From Methylococcaceae bacterium (GTDB taxonomy: Bacteria; Pseudomonadota; Gammaproteobacteria; Methylococcales; Methylomonadaceae), in contig JAUYBL010000010.1 in the NCBI GenBank assembly GCA_030693065.1, positions 186,001 to 250,000 on the forward strand: 64,000 nt of DNA, written 5' to 3'. Each line of letters begins with the position of its first letter. The first letter of the stretch is position 1. Shown piece by piece: positions 46,509 to 55,594 of the stretch. The notes beneath the pieces were generated by a model. That model ran no database searches and was not told the DNA's origin. It saw nothing but the letters and a program-made list of their open reading frames with translations. The translations under genes were made by a program, and so were the position numbers.

Positions 46509-48731
46509 ATGGCTAAGTTGCAAAGTGAAAATTCAATTTTACGAATAGCCCTGCCAATTCCAATTTACCGTTTATTTGACTACCTGGCGCCGACAAATAT
46601 CGATGTCAGTCAACTCAAAGCTGGCTGCCGAATAGAAGTCCCATTTGGCAAACACACAAAATGCGGCTTTTTAGTCGAATGTGTCTCGCACAGCGACATT
46701 AATAGCGATAAATTAAAACAGGCCAAGCGCATCGTAGACGACGCGCCGTTGTTATCAAGCAAAGACCTAAAACTGCTGCATTGGGCGAGTCAGTATTATC
46801 ACCATCCCTTAGGCGATGTGATTAGTGCCGCCTTTCCGGTTGCCTTGCGTCAGGGTAAAGCGGCGATATTGCGCACAGAAAAACGCTATGCGTTGACCGA
46901 GCAGGGGAAAACAATCGACAGCACGCAATTAAAACGCTCCCCCAAGCAGCAAAGTGTGTTGGCAAAGTTTCAACAGCATCCGCAAGGCTTAACTGAAAGT
47001 GAGCTATCCGCCTGGAACGATAACTGGAAGGCTTCTGTAAAACAGTTATTGGAAAAACAGTTATTACAGTTAACGACTGATTTCATACCGACTGTTACAG
47101 ATAAAGTAATCGGCGAAGCTAATCTACACTGCAATCCGCCGCAACAAGCCGCCATTGACGCGGTCTGTGCCAGCTTGGGGCATTTTGCGGTGTTTTTACT
47201 GGAAGGCGTGACCGGCAGCGGCAAAACCGAAGTCTACATGCAGATTATTCAAGAGGTGTTGGCGCGCGGCCAGCAAGTATTAGTGCTTTTGCCGGAAATT
47301 ACCTTAACGCCGCAATTGGAAGACCGTTTCAAACGCCGTTTTGCAATGCCCATCGCCATCTCGCATTCCAAGTTAACCGATAACCAACGGCAACAGGCTT
47401 GGCTCAGCATGCGCCAGGGTCAAGCCTCAATCTTGTTGGGCACCCGCTCCGCGTTGTTCACGCCGCTGAGAAAGCCGGGCCTGATCATTCTTGATGAAGA
47501 ACACGACAGCTCGTTTAAACAACAAGAAGGCTTTCGTTTTTCTGCCCGCGATGTGGCGATCGTGCGCGGCAAGCTACTAAACATTCCGGTACTGCTCGGT
47601 TCAGCCACACCATCTTTAGAAAGCCTGCACAACGTCAACCAACAACGCTACCAATTACTGCACTTGCCGGAACGCGCAGGCAGCGCACAAGCGCCCAGCT
47701 TACAGTTATTGGACATCAGAAATAAGCGCATGCACGAAGGCATTTGCGAATCTTTGGTGAATGAAATACATAAAACCCTGGCCAAAAAAGAACAAGTGCT
47801 GCTGTTCCTTAATCGCCGCGGTTTTGCGCCGACGCTGATTTGCCATGGCTGCGGCTGGGTGGCACGTTGTCAGCGTTGCGATGCCAATTTAGTCATTCAT
47901 TACGATGAACAAACACTGCGTTGCCATCATTGCGGCCAAGAACAGCGACTCATTAACAAATGCCCGGCCTGTAAAACCGGCGAATTGACCGCGTTAGGAT
48001 TGGGTACGGAACGCATAGAAAAAGTGCTCGCCGAGCTATTCGCGGATAAAACCATCGTGCGTCTGGATCGGGATTCAACCCAACGCAAAGGCACACTGGA
48101 AAACTTCCTGGAGCAAATCAATCAAGGCGATGTCGACATTATTTTGGGCACGCAAATGTTGGCTAAAGGGCATCACTTCCCCAATGTCACGCTGGTTGCG
48201 ATCCTTGATGTCGATAGCGGTCTGTTCAGTATTGATTTTCATGCCGCAGAAAAAATGGCGCAAATGATCGTGCAAGTCTCCGGCCGGGCCGGGCGCGCCG
48301 AAAAACCCGGTCGCGTCATTATGCAAACCCGGCAACCGGAACATCCTCTTTTGACCACATTGATCCGCGACGGCTACCGCAGCTTTGCCAACAACGCGCT
48401 GGCCGAACGCCAAGACGCTGCATTGCCGCCGTATAGCTACCAAGCGTTACTGCGCGCACATGCGATAGATGCCGAAAATCCATTGCTGCTTTTGCGTGCC
48501 GTCGCCGAGTCAGCCAGAACCCTCGATAACGGCCACACTCTGATATTAGGCCCAGTCGCCGCGCCCATGGCCAAACGCGCCGGGCTGTATCGCTATCAAC
48601 TATTGCTGCAAAGCAATAAGCGACAAGACTTACATAAGTTATTGGACAAGCTGCTACCGCAAATTGCCAAGCTCAAACTGGCAAAAAAAGTCCGCTGGTC
48701 GCTGGATGTGGATCCGGTGGATTTGTATTGA
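46509..48731 (+). CDS. priA: Primosomal protein N' (replication restart helicase)
   Basis: Helicase that reloads the replisome at collapsed forks. 740 residues: N-terminal DNA-binding region (LPIPIYRLFDYLAP), Walker A GVTGSGKTEVYMQ, Walker B ILDEEHDSSFKQQ, zinc-binding cysteines CHGCGWVARCQRC and RCHHCG and CPACKTG, then helicase motifs ILGTQMLAKGHHFPNV and VSGRAGRAEKPG. Full length. The upstream DnaA boxes hint at DnaA control. Confidence 0.98.
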   Translation: MAKLQSENSILRIALPIPIYRLFDYLAPTNIDVSQLKAGCRIEVPFGKHTKCGFLVECVSHSDINSDKLKQAKRIVDDAPLLSSKDLKLLHWASQYYHHPLGDVISAAFPVALRQGKAAILRTEKRYALTEQGKTIDSTQLKRSPKQQSVLAKFQQHPQGLTESELSAWNDNWKASVKQLLEKQLLQLTTDFIPTVTDKVIGEANLHCNPPQQAAIDAVCASLGHFAVFLLEGVTGSGKTEVYMQIIQEVLARGQQVLVLLPEITLTPQLEDRFKRRFAMPIAISHSKLTDNQRQQAWLSMRQGQASILLGTRSALFTPLRKPGLIILDEEHDSSFKQQEGFRFSARDVAIVRGKLLNIPVLLGSATPSLESLHNVNQQRYQLLHLPERAGSAQAPSLQLLDIRNKRMHEGICESLVNEIHKTLAKKEQVLLFLNRRGFAPTLICHGCGWVARCQRCDANLVIHYDEQTLRCHHCGQEQRLINKCPACKTGELTALGLGTERIEKVLAELFADKTIVRLDRDSTQRKGTLENFLEQINQGDVDIILGTQMLAKGHHFPNVTLVAILDVDSGLFSIDFHAAEKMAQMIVQVSGRAGRAEKPGRVIMQTRQPEHPLLTTLIRDGYRSFANNALAERQDAALPPYSYQALLRAHAIDAENPLLLLRAVAESARTLDNGHTLILGPVAAPMAKRAGLYRYQLLLQSNKRQDLHKLLDKLLPQIAKLKLAKKVRWSLDVDPVDLY

Positions 48732-48744
48732 GAATATCTACGAA

Positions 48745-48825
48745 TGTTGGGTTACCAACACAATGTAACCCAACACCGCTGATAAAAATTGGCACGGGTA
48801 ATGTCGGTTTTCTGGCATTACCCGT
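48745..48825. terminator. Two hairpins between convergent priA and secreted-protein gene
   Basis: TGTTGGGTTAC (48745-48755) pairs with GTAACCCAACA (48765-48775); ACGGGTAATG (48794-48803) pairs with CATTACCCGT (48816-48825). Both stems are perfect and lie between two converging stops, so they likely end both transcripts. Confidence 0.65.
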
Positions 48826-48845
48826 TGGAGCAACCCGGCTGTTTG

Positions 48846-49376
48846 TTATTTTGCCATCAAAGGAATAGATGCCCCAATAACCACATCGCTAGCACCTTGC
48901 AAAACACCTTCGACTTGAAGAAAACGTGCAGCGATTACTTTGGTGGTGGCTTTAGCTACTTTGCCGTAATACTTTTCAAGTAGCGCCGTACGTTGTTTGC
49001 GGAAAGTTAGTGAACGTTTAACAAGCTTATCGGCTTCTTTATCAGTGATTTTATCGAAGCTGTCTGCATAATTTTTGATGATAGCCAAGCGTTCGTCGTT
49101 TAAGAGCTTCAACTCAGTGTCATAACGATAATACTGATCTAAAAATTTCTTTTCTTGCTCGGCATTCAAAGCCATCGCCTTCTTGACGAAATCCAGCCTC
49201 TCCATACGCGTAGTAAAGCGGAACATTTTCAAATCATCCCCTTCTTCGCCAGTGTCGACAGCTGGAGCTGCAACAGTTGAAGCTGGCTTTTCTCCTTCAG
49301 CATAAGCGACATTAGTAACTGCTGGAAGACTGGCTGTTGCAAAGGCCAAGAGGAAGGCAAATTGTTTATATTTCAT
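48846..49376 (-). CDS. Secreted helical protein of unknown function
   Basis: 176 residues. A signal peptide (FAFLLAFATASLPAVTNVAYA) precedes a low-complexity Ala/Val/Pro linker and a helical charged domain (FRFTTRMERLDFVKKAMALN, KKFLDQYYRYDTELKLLNDE, SLTFRKQRTALLEKYYGKVA). The layout resembles Spy/LTXXQ-type periplasmic chaperone-like proteins, but no firm match is claimed. Monocistronic. Confidence 0.7.
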   Translation of the reverse strand: MKYKQFAFLLAFATASLPAVTNVAYAEGEKPASTVAAPAVDTGEEGDDLKMFRFTTRMERLDFVKKAMALNAEQEKKFLDQYYRYDTELKLLNDERLAIIKNYADSFDKITDKEADKLVKRSLTFRKQRTALLEKYYGKVAKATTKVIAARFLQVEGVLQGASDVVIGASIPLMAK

Positions 49377-49474
49377 TTTTTACTCCATTTTTTATTGTTA
49401 AATTGAACCAATAACTGCAATTCATTTTTTAGTATTAAAAGGCCAGCTTCGTTAAGTTAAGCCGTTGCCAACAC

Positions 49475-49984
49475 CTACTTTCTATCCGGCCGAATCAGCG
49501 TCACCCATTTAGCGCCGCCTTCGGCCAATTGATCCCAGCTGCCTTTAAAGACCAACTGCACCAGCGCCGCCGTAGACATTCGACTGGCATCATCAGGCAA
49601 CGGCTCAGTGCAACTACCAACCAACTTTAAAAGCAGTTCTTCCAGCCCGGGATTATGTCCAACCAACAACACTTTGCGCGCCGTGTTCGGGCAAATTTGC
49701 AGTATCGACAGCAAAGTAGTGGCTTCTGCCTCATAAATATTAGGATTTAAAACGATCGCCTCCGAATCGATAGCCAATTGTTTGCAGACAAGTTCAGCGG
49801 TTTGCAACGTTCGTAAAGCGGGAGAACTGAGCACCAAATCAGGTAAAACCTTCCTGTCATGCAACCAGCGACCTATCCATTTGCTATCCTGTCGACCGCG
49901 TTTTTTTAAAGGCCGGTCAAAATCCGCCAGCCCTTCCGGTCTATCTGCCTTGCCATGCCGTAATAAAAAAATCTCTCGCATCAT
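49475..49984 (-). CDS. sixA: Phosphohistidine phosphatase SixA
   Basis: 169 residues of the histidine phosphatase (RHG) superfamily: catalytic LLRHGKADRPEG at the N-terminus, the ALRTLQTAELVC segment with the second conserved Arg, and VGHNPGLEELL with the second His. Closest in length and motif to SixA, which dephosphorylates HPt histidines. Monocistronic on the minus strand. Confidence 0.93.
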   Translation of the reverse strand: MMREIFLLRHGKADRPEGLADFDRPLKKRGRQDSKWIGRWLHDRKVLPDLVLSSPALRTLQTAELVCKQLAIDSEAIVLNPNIYEAEATTLLSILQICPNTARKVLLVGHNPGLEELLLKLVGSCTEPLPDDASRMSTAALVQLVFKGSWDQLAEGGAKWVTLIRPDRK

Positions 49985-50062
49985 AACTTTACCCCGCTCT
50001 GCTTAATGAGAGTCGACACAATGCTTGATGTAAAATCAAAATACAAGCGGCTGGTGACGTAA

Positions 50063-50265
50063 TCACTCACACGTTAACAAACAATGAAGGGATTTAAGAC
50101 TTTGCTCAACCGCTGCGTGGTCATTATTATCAAGCTGGCCTACCCGAGCCAAAATCAACCAATTATCCAGAGTAAACAGTTTAAGACGAATGATTAACGG
50201 CACTGGTAAACCGGTAACAGATAAGTTTTCAATTGAGGTGTCTAAATGCCAGACTGTAATGATCC
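50063..50265 (-). pseudogene. Unidentified open frame without a start codon
   Basis: The minus strand reads open for about 66 codons between stops (HLDTSIENLSVTGLPVPLII, RLKLFTLDNWLILARVGQLD, NNDHAAVEQSLKSLHCLLTC) but has no usable ATG. The composition is protein-like, so it may be a 3' remnant of a gene cut at about 50265. I do not recognise the family. The remaining bases 50266-50371 hold nothing I can identify. Confidence 0.35.
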
Positions 50266-50371
50266 AGAAAATTCAAGAATTTGAGTTGAACAAAAGGTAA
50301 ATAAGCGTCGTTTCCTATCAGATGAGACAGCCTATAGAATGGATAGTCCAAAAACACAGGCAGCCTTGTAA

Positions 50372-51202
50372 ATAACCGAAAAAGAAATTTTTGCAGAAAA
50401 GCTCGAAGAATTTGTCACCGAGCTTAAAGAGCATATCAGTACAGATGATGGTCAATGGACAGTAAAAGGCTTTATTGATATTTTCAAGAACATATACACA
50501 ATCTCTTCTGATACCAAGATTGTGTCGAAAATCCTTGAAATTCATCTATTCCCTAAAATTTTGCATTTTGCACAAACTAACGGGTACAAAGTGGTTCTTG
50601 CCGATCACCAAAATTACTACCCCGATATATCTTTTGTCAAAGCCAGCGATGAAACTATCAAATTCGCCGTTGATTTTAAAACAACTTATCGAAACCCAAA
50701 GAAGCCTCATTTATGTAATGGATTTACGCTTGGTTCACACGGTAAATATTTCGAAAATCGCACTAGCACTAAAAACATCCAATTTCCGTATGGTTCCTAT
50801 TCAGGACATTTCTGCCTTGGCATCATCTACGACAGAACAGATGGAGCAACAATTGAAGAGACAAAAGCACAAAGTATCGATGAACTACATTCAATTGTGT
50901 CGGTAGTAAGTAACTTTCACTTTTTCGTTACTGAAAAATGGAAAATTGCCAGCGATAAAGGTGGTAGTGGATACACCGCCAACATAGGAAGCATCAACAA
51001 TATCGCAGATATAATCTGTGGCAGAGGCATGTTTTCAAGGCTTGGTGAACACTGGTTTGATGAGTACTGGATGAACTATAAAAAAATAACGATCCAAGAT
51101 GGCAAAGGCGGTACGAAAAAAATCTCTACATTGAGAGAATTCGTAGAGTACAAGAACGGTGATCTGTCTTTGGTTGTAAGTAAGAGGAATGGTGAAGAAT
51201 GA
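50372..51202 (+). CDS. EcoRV-type type II restriction endonuclease (no canonical start codon)
   Basis: Alignment to EcoRV from memory is strong: [20 protein letters not shown] with DFKTTY matches the EcoRV active site (P-D...D-x-K), then [25 protein letters not shown], and [20 protein letters not shown]. The EcoRV-like N-terminus is encoded upstream ([40 protein letters not shown]), so the gene should begin near 50372, but the open frame there has only ATA (50372) or ATT (50387). The first ordinary start, GTG at 50522, would delete about 50 residues. Likely a start codon lost by mutation, or a rare ATA/ATT start. It overlaps the methylase by 4 bp. Expected target GATATC. Confidence 0.82.
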   Translation: MTEKEIFAEKLEEFVTELKEHISTDDGQWTVKGFIDIFKNIYTISSDTKIVSKILEIHLFPKILHFAQTNGYKVVLADHQNYYPDISFVKASDETIKFAVDFKTTYRNPKKPHLCNGFTLGSHGKYFENRTSTKNIQFPYGSYSGHFCLGIIYDRTDGATIEETKAQSIDELHSIVSVVSNFHFFVTEKWKIASDKGGSGYTANIGSINNIADIICGRGMFSRLGEHWFDEYWMNYKKITIQDGKGGTKKISTLREFVEYKNGDLSLVVSKRNGEE

Positions 51203-52116
51203 CCACAAAAGTTGGTGTGCCTCCGATCAAGTCGCAAGGCATAAAAACCAAGTTGATTCCTTGGATTAGAAATATTGTTCCGGACGACTTTACTGGCGTG
51301 TGGATTGAGCCTTTTATGGGTACTGGTGCAGTTGCTTTTAATACTGCGCCTCGCAATGCGATTTTGTGTGATACCAACCCCCACTTGATTAACTTTTATT
51401 CCGGCCTAGCATCTGGAAAAATAACGCCTGAAATAGTCAAGGAATACCTTATACGAGAAGGAGAACTCCTATTGTCAAAAGGTGAAGAACATTACTATTT
51501 TGTCAGAGATAGATTCAATTCCGAGCACTCTTCACTCGATTTTCTGTTCTTAAATCGTGCTGGATTTAATGGCATGATTCGGTTTAATCGAAAAGGCGGA
51601 TTTAATATCCCATTCTGTAAAAAACCACAACGCTTTGCGCAAGCTTATGTAACGAAAATCACTAATCAAGTCGAATGGGCTTACAAAATAATCAAAACAA
51701 AAGAATTCATATTCAAATGCCAAGATTTTAATAAAACCATTTCTGAAGCATCGCCATCAGACATTATCTACTGTGACCCACCCTATATTGGCAGGCATGT
51801 TGATTACTACAATGGCTGGGATGATTCTCACGAGCAAGAGCTATTTGATAGGCTTTCTGATTTTTCAGGAAAGTTTATTTTATCGACTTGGCATCACAAT
51901 GACTATCGGGAAAACGAATACATTAAAACCCTATGGTCAAGGCATTCGGTCCTTACGCGTGAACATTTTTATCATGTTGGTGGTAAAGAAAAAAACAGAA
52001 ATCCTGTTATTGAGGCTCTAGTTACAAATTACACTGCAATTTCTACTGAGCAGAAAAAAGAAAGCCCAATTCAATATGGACTGTTTGAAACACAAGGAAA
52101 ATGTGACGCTGCATGA
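51199..52116 (+). CDS. Dam-type DNA adenine methyltransferase, partner of the EcoRV-like enzyme
   Basis: 305 residues, alpha-group N6-adenine methylase: SAM motif [33 protein letters not shown], catalytic [13 protein letters not shown], and [21 protein letters not shown].EcoRV belongs to this Dam-like class, and the ATGA overlap with the upstream nuclease marks them as one R-M operon. It appears intact and would protect GATATC sites even if the nuclease is not made. Confidence 0.92.
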   Translation: MTTKVGVPPIKSQGIKTKLIPWIRNIVPDDFTGVWIEPFMGTGAVAFNTAPRNAILCDTNPHLINFYSGLASGKITPEIVKEYLIREGELLLSKGEEHYYFVRDRFNSEHSSLDFLFLNRAGFNGMIRFNRKGGFNIPFCKKPQRFAQAYVTKITNQVEWAYKIIKTKEFIFKCQDFNKTISEASPSDIIYCDPPYIGRHVDYYNGWDDSHEQELFDRLSDFSGKFILSTWHHNDYRENEYIKTLWSRHSVLTREHFYHVGGKEKNRNPVIEALVTNYTAISTEQKKESPIQYGLFETQGKCDAA

Positions 52117-52243
52117 CTTAACCGTCATTTTGTAAGCAAAGGTTCATAAGAGATTACGAAATATGAGCTGACCATAGGATGCTACAGATACAAGCCGGTG
52201 CATCGCTCGCGATTAATACCCAATGAGAAGTGCCATGCACTGC

Positions 52244-52549
52244 TTAGCTCATCCTATATGGTGTTTCTGAAGCCTCTGCCTCGAACTTAATTTTACCCTT
52301 GGCATATTGATAAATTAGCGAGCTAATCAGGGTTTGATAAGGTAGTTCCTTACTTAGGGATTTAGCTTTGATACGCTCAAATATCACTCTCTAACAATCG
52401 AATACTGATGGCTTTTTCTTGCCCATTTGAGTAATTGCAATTTACTTATAACGTTTTTTTTCGTTTTCTACATCGTCAATACTGTTGGCTTCATTGCCTT
52501 CGACGTATTCAATAATCGCTTTTTCTTCTGCTGAAAGTTTATCTGTCAT
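52244..52549 (-). pseudogene. CopG-type antitoxin, broken by several frame disruptions
   Basis: Start MTDKLSAEEKAIIEYVEGNE then ANSIDDVENEKKRYK and a stop. After frame changes the minus strand continues with recognisable pieces: IAITQMGKKK, RVIFERIKAKSLSKELPYQT, LISSLIYQYAKGKIKFE, the ribbon-helix-helix plus PYQTLISSLI pattern of CopG antitoxins. So it is a dead gene. The 110 bp upstream may hold the end of its partner (FVDDAVTIYLKNIIRSRKYQ), not identified. Confidence 0.7.
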
Positions 52550-52647
52550 GTTTGGCGCCTTTTAAGTATTTCTTTTGGTATTTACGACTACGAATAATGT
52601 TCTTTAGATAAATCGTTACTGCATCATCTACAAAAGGCACATGGTAC

Positions 52648-52678
52648 TATATTGGTATTAACAACTCCACGATACCAA
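52648..52678. promoter_or_regulatory. Candidate operator of the GntR regulator (own promoter)
   Basis: TATATTGGTAT (52648-52658) contains TTGGTAT, which is mirrored by ATACCAA at 52672-52678, just before the regulator's ATG. The same 11-mer recurs at 54604, upstream of the PfkB kinase gene. Confidence 0.55.
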
Positions 52679-52679
52679 G

Positions 52680-53507
52680 ATGACTTCAACCATATTAAAA
52701 TCCACAGCCATAAAAACCGACACACTTGCTGCCAACGACAGCAGCGCATTTATTGAAAAAATAAGACCAGACAGCGGCATTTCTGAGCCGGTTTATAAGC
52801 AGTTGTTGCGCCGCATCACTGACATGATCCAATCCGGTGAGATTAGCGACGGCTTTAGTTTGCCTTCCGAACGCGCTTTAGCTGAAGCACTTAATCTTAG
52901 CCGTACCACTGTTCGACGCTGTTATGAAGAACTGCGCGCCCAAGACCAAATCAACACCCATGGCCGGGCTGGGGTAACAGTCAAAGCGCCGCCGTCGCGC
53001 ATTAACCCGGAAATGGGTCGGTTGAAAGGCTTTACAGAAGAAATGCGCGAGCTTGGCATCACGCCTTCCACACAATTGCTGGAACAAAAAATCGTCAGCG
53101 ATCGCACTATTGCATCACTGTTCAATCGTCCAGCCAGTGCTCGATTTCTACGTTTGGTACGTGTGCGTTTAGGTGATGACAGTCCACTATCACGGGAAGT
53201 TGCCTGGTACGACCTGACTGTTGCGCCTGCCTTGGCTGAGTGGGATGCAGCCGGATCGGCCTACCAATTTATTGAGCAGCAGTGCGGTATTAAACTGATT
53301 AACGCTGAACAAACCATCGAAGCCGTGTTAAGCAACGATGAAGAAGCGGTTGTGTTTGGGTTTGAAGAGCCTGGCCCTTGCCTGCTGTTAAAGCGAAAAA
53401 CTTATACGGACAATGGACAGATTGTTGAATATGTCGAAGGCACCTTCCGGGGAGATGCTTATACCTATCGGGTTAATCTGATGATGTCGTCAAACGTCGC
53501 GACGTAG
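52680..53507 (+). CDS. GntR-family regulator with UTRA ligand-binding domain
   Basis: 275 residues. N-terminal winged helix (EPVYKQLLRRITDMIQSGEI, LPSERALAEALNLSRTTVRR) and C-terminal UTRA small-molecule domain (TEEMRELGITPSTQLLEQKI, FLRLVRVRLGDDSPLSREVA), the HutC-type layout that usually binds phosphosugars or related metabolites. It is convergent with the neighbouring PfkB kinase gene, which has the same candidate operator, so it probably controls that kinase. Confidence 0.92.
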   Translation: MTSTILKSTAIKTDTLAANDSSAFIEKIRPDSGISEPVYKQLLRRITDMIQSGEISDGFSLPSERALAEALNLSRTTVRRCYEELRAQDQINTHGRAGVTVKAPPSRINPEMGRLKGFTEEMRELGITPSTQLLEQKIVSDRTIASLFNRPASARFLRLVRVRLGDDSPLSREVAWYDLTVAPALAEWDAAGSAYQFIEQQCGIKLINAEQTIEAVLSNDEEAVVFGFEEPGPCLLLKRKTYTDNGQIVEYVEGTFRGDAYTYRVNLMMSSNVAT

Positions 53508-53562
53508 GCATCGCTCCTTCAACTTAGATGTCAACGATGCGCTTCACGTTGTTCAGCACATC

Positions 53563-54534
53563 CTACACATTGTATTTAACAGCATTAAAGACAGTCGCGG
53601 GTTTGGCTTGGGCTTGCATGAATTCAGATATTTCCGCCCGTGTCGGCAGAGCCTGCAACACGCCTTGCTTACCGGTCACCCAGGCACCACAGGCGCAAGC
53701 CAATTTTAAAGCCTCGTCCAGATCAAGGTGCTGCAGTAATGCCGACGCCAAACCTGCACTAAAAGCATCGCCCGCCCCCGTTGCATCAATTGCGATAATC
53801 GGCCAAGCAGGCTGATGAATTGCAACCTCTTGAGTCAACGCCACACAGCCCTGCTCGCCCAGCGTCACGACCAGCAATTCACCCCGCCAGCCGCATTGAT
53901 TTGCCCAACTAGGTAATCGACTAAGCCACTGTTCCGGCGGTAAGTGCCCGGTATCTTCTTGCTCAAACAGTAACGCCGCTTCGGTTTCATTGATGACCAG
54001 AATATCGGTAAGCGCCAACAATTCGGCATTCGGCAACCGCCATGGCGAAGGATTCAACATCGTGCGAGTACCCTGCTCACGAGCCAACCGAAACGCTGCC
54101 AGAATCGGCGCTTCCGGGATTTCAAATTGCCCGTAAACCAAATCAATCGGCGGTAAGGCCGTCATCGTCTGCTCGACATGTTCAGCGGTTAACAGCGCAT
54201 TCGCCCCTGGATAAATCGCCAGAAAATTATCGCCATTAGGCGCGACAAAGCCCACACCAAAGCCGGATTGCTCACCAATCTTAAGAGTCCAGCGGCTATG
54301 CAAGCCTTCATCGAGCAACAGTTGCAGCACCGATTCAGCAATAGAATCAGCACCTAGCGGTAACAACATTTCCACCTGCACAGCTAGCCGATGCGCGCCT
54401 AGTCCGACATTGAGGCCTTTACCGCCATGCTCGGCCCATCTTTCACTCGCACAAAGGGACTCGCCGGGTAACGGCAGACGTGCCACTTGTAAGCAGTGGG
54501 CATTGACGTAACTTGCAAGCACAAAAATGGTCAC
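53563..54534 (-). CDS. PfkB-family sugar kinase (ribokinase-like)
   Basis: About 323 residues. FVLASYVNAHCLQVARLPLP at the N-terminus, the substrate loop EHGGKGLNVGLGAHRL and the PfkB signature AIDATGAGDAFSAGLASALL with the catalytic Asp. Start chosen as GTG 54534 because GGGAGA precedes it; a TTG at 54546 is an alternative. Ribokinase-like, but the exact sugar or nucleoside is not evident. Its upstream region carries TATACCAAA and TATATTGGTAT, shared with the GntR regulator's promoter. Confidence 0.9.
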   Translation of the reverse strand: MTIFVLASYVNAHCLQVARLPLPGESLCASERWAEHGGKGLNVGLGAHRLAVQVEMLLPLGADSIAESVLQLLLDEGLHSRWTLKIGEQSGFGVGFVAPNGDNFLAIYPGANALLTAEHVEQTMTALPPIDLVYGQFEIPEAPILAAFRLAREQGTRTMLNPSPWRLPNAELLALTDILVINETEAALLFEQEDTGHLPPEQWLSRLPSWANQCGWRGELLVVTLGEQGCVALTQEVAIHQPAWPIIAIDATGAGDAFSAGLASALLQHLDLDEALKLACACGAWVTGKQGVLQALPTRAEISEFMQAQAKPATVFNAVKYNV

Positions 54535-54565
54535 CCTATCTCCCAATCTTTAGATTTATATCAAC

Positions 54566-54614
54566 TATACCAAACGAAAAACGCGAATTGACACCCTGTC
54601 ATTTATATTGGTAT
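54566..54614. promoter_or_regulatory. Candidate GntR-regulator operator upstream of the PfkB kinase
   Basis: TATACCAAA (54566-54574) and TATATTGGTAT (54604-54614). The 11-mer is identical to the one in the regulator's own promoter. It also lies 45 bp before the start of the VPLPA-CTERM gene on the other strand, so it could affect both. Confidence 0.5.
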
Positions 54615-54658
54615 CTTTATGGTTCTTTTTTAGAGCTCAACAAACAAAGGTGCCCGCC

Positions 54659-55540
54659 GTGAAATTTTACCGCGTACTTTTTTTATATTTATTGATATTT
54701 TGTTATTCACCACTTAGTAATGCTTATACAACATTCGCCAGCGCAGGCGCTAAAGTAGGGGGGCATTCGTATCCTGAGCCATCGCCGTACACGGTATTGC
54801 CATTTACAGATGGTCAAACGGATTCTCATACAAACGCAGTTTCACACGCTTATGCCTCGGTATACGATCAAGGTTTCGATGCCAACACAGAATCCGGCTA
54901 TTCCTACAGAAGACAAGCAATAGCTTCAGCCGACGCTAGTCCAGGCATATTAAAAGCCTACGCCAGTGCCGGTTATTTTTTAGATGGCCCAAACCCACCT
55001 AATAATCTTGGTGTGGTTGGAGTTGGCAATGCCGAATTCACAGATACTTTCTCGATTTTTTCGAGTAAATTTTTCGTCGATATTAATATTGAATATCACT
55101 TAAGCGGCAGTTTGCAGGGCTTAGCTAAAGTCAAAGGCGGCTTAAGAATATCTTCCTACGCTAACACGTTTAACATCAACGCAAGTGAGGCATTTGCTTC
55201 CCCGTTGCAGTTTGACTGCTCATCAAACATTAGCTCTTGCACAGGCAAAGCCACAATTTCAGTACCCGCCAATTGGGATATATCGATTTCCGGTTTTTTG
55301 GAAGTCCTTGCTGCAGCCAACACCGATCCCAATACACATAAATACGGCGATGCTTTAGCAAATTTCGGCAATACTGCCCGGATATTTATTAGCCCGGTAG
55401 ACCCCAGAAATCGCATAGTCAGTAGCAGCGGTTTTAATTACTCGCCTGTGCCACTGCCCGCTTCAATCTGGCTGTTTGGCTCAGCCTTAATGGGTTTAGT
55501 CACTCGTTTCTGCATAACTAGAAAAAACTCCAACACTTAA
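54659..55540 (+). CDS. Exported protein with VPLPA-type (PEP-CTERM-like) sorting signal
   Basis: About 293 residues from GTG 54659 (AAAGG 8 bases upstream; frame also open from 54608). Signal peptide FYRVLFLYLLIFCYSPLSNA, then a Ser/Ala/Tyr-rich beta-type domain (SHAYASVYDQGFDANTESGY, FNINASEAFASPLQFDCSSN). The end is a sorting signal: VPLPASIWLFGSALMGLVTR followed by a basic tail. Such tails are cut by exosortase, which anchors or secretes proteins in EPS-producing Gram-negatives. No exosortase gene is in the window. Surface or matrix protein of unknown role, divergent from the kinase gene. Confidence 0.85.
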   Translation: MKFYRVLFLYLLIFCYSPLSNAYTTFASAGAKVGGHSYPEPSPYTVLPFTDGQTDSHTNAVSHAYASVYDQGFDANTESGYSYRRQAIASADASPGILKAYASAGYFLDGPNPPNNLGVVGVGNAEFTDTFSIFSSKFFVDINIEYHLSGSLQGLAKVKGGLRISSYANTFNINASEAFASPLQFDCSSNISSCTGKATISVPANWDISISGFLEVLAAANTDPNTHKYGDALANFGNTARIFISPVDPRNRIVSSSGFNYSPVPLPASIWLFGSALMGLVTRFCITRKNSNT

Positions 55541-55594
55541 TTCACACCCCATTTTGTTGTTTTACTAACAATCAAATATCTGCAAGGAGTTGCT

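Noticed and set aside
50318..50545. 75-residue frame on the minus strand before the EcoRV-like gene
   Set aside because: It is antisense to the EcoRV-like N-terminal region, which has clear protein homology in the plus frame.
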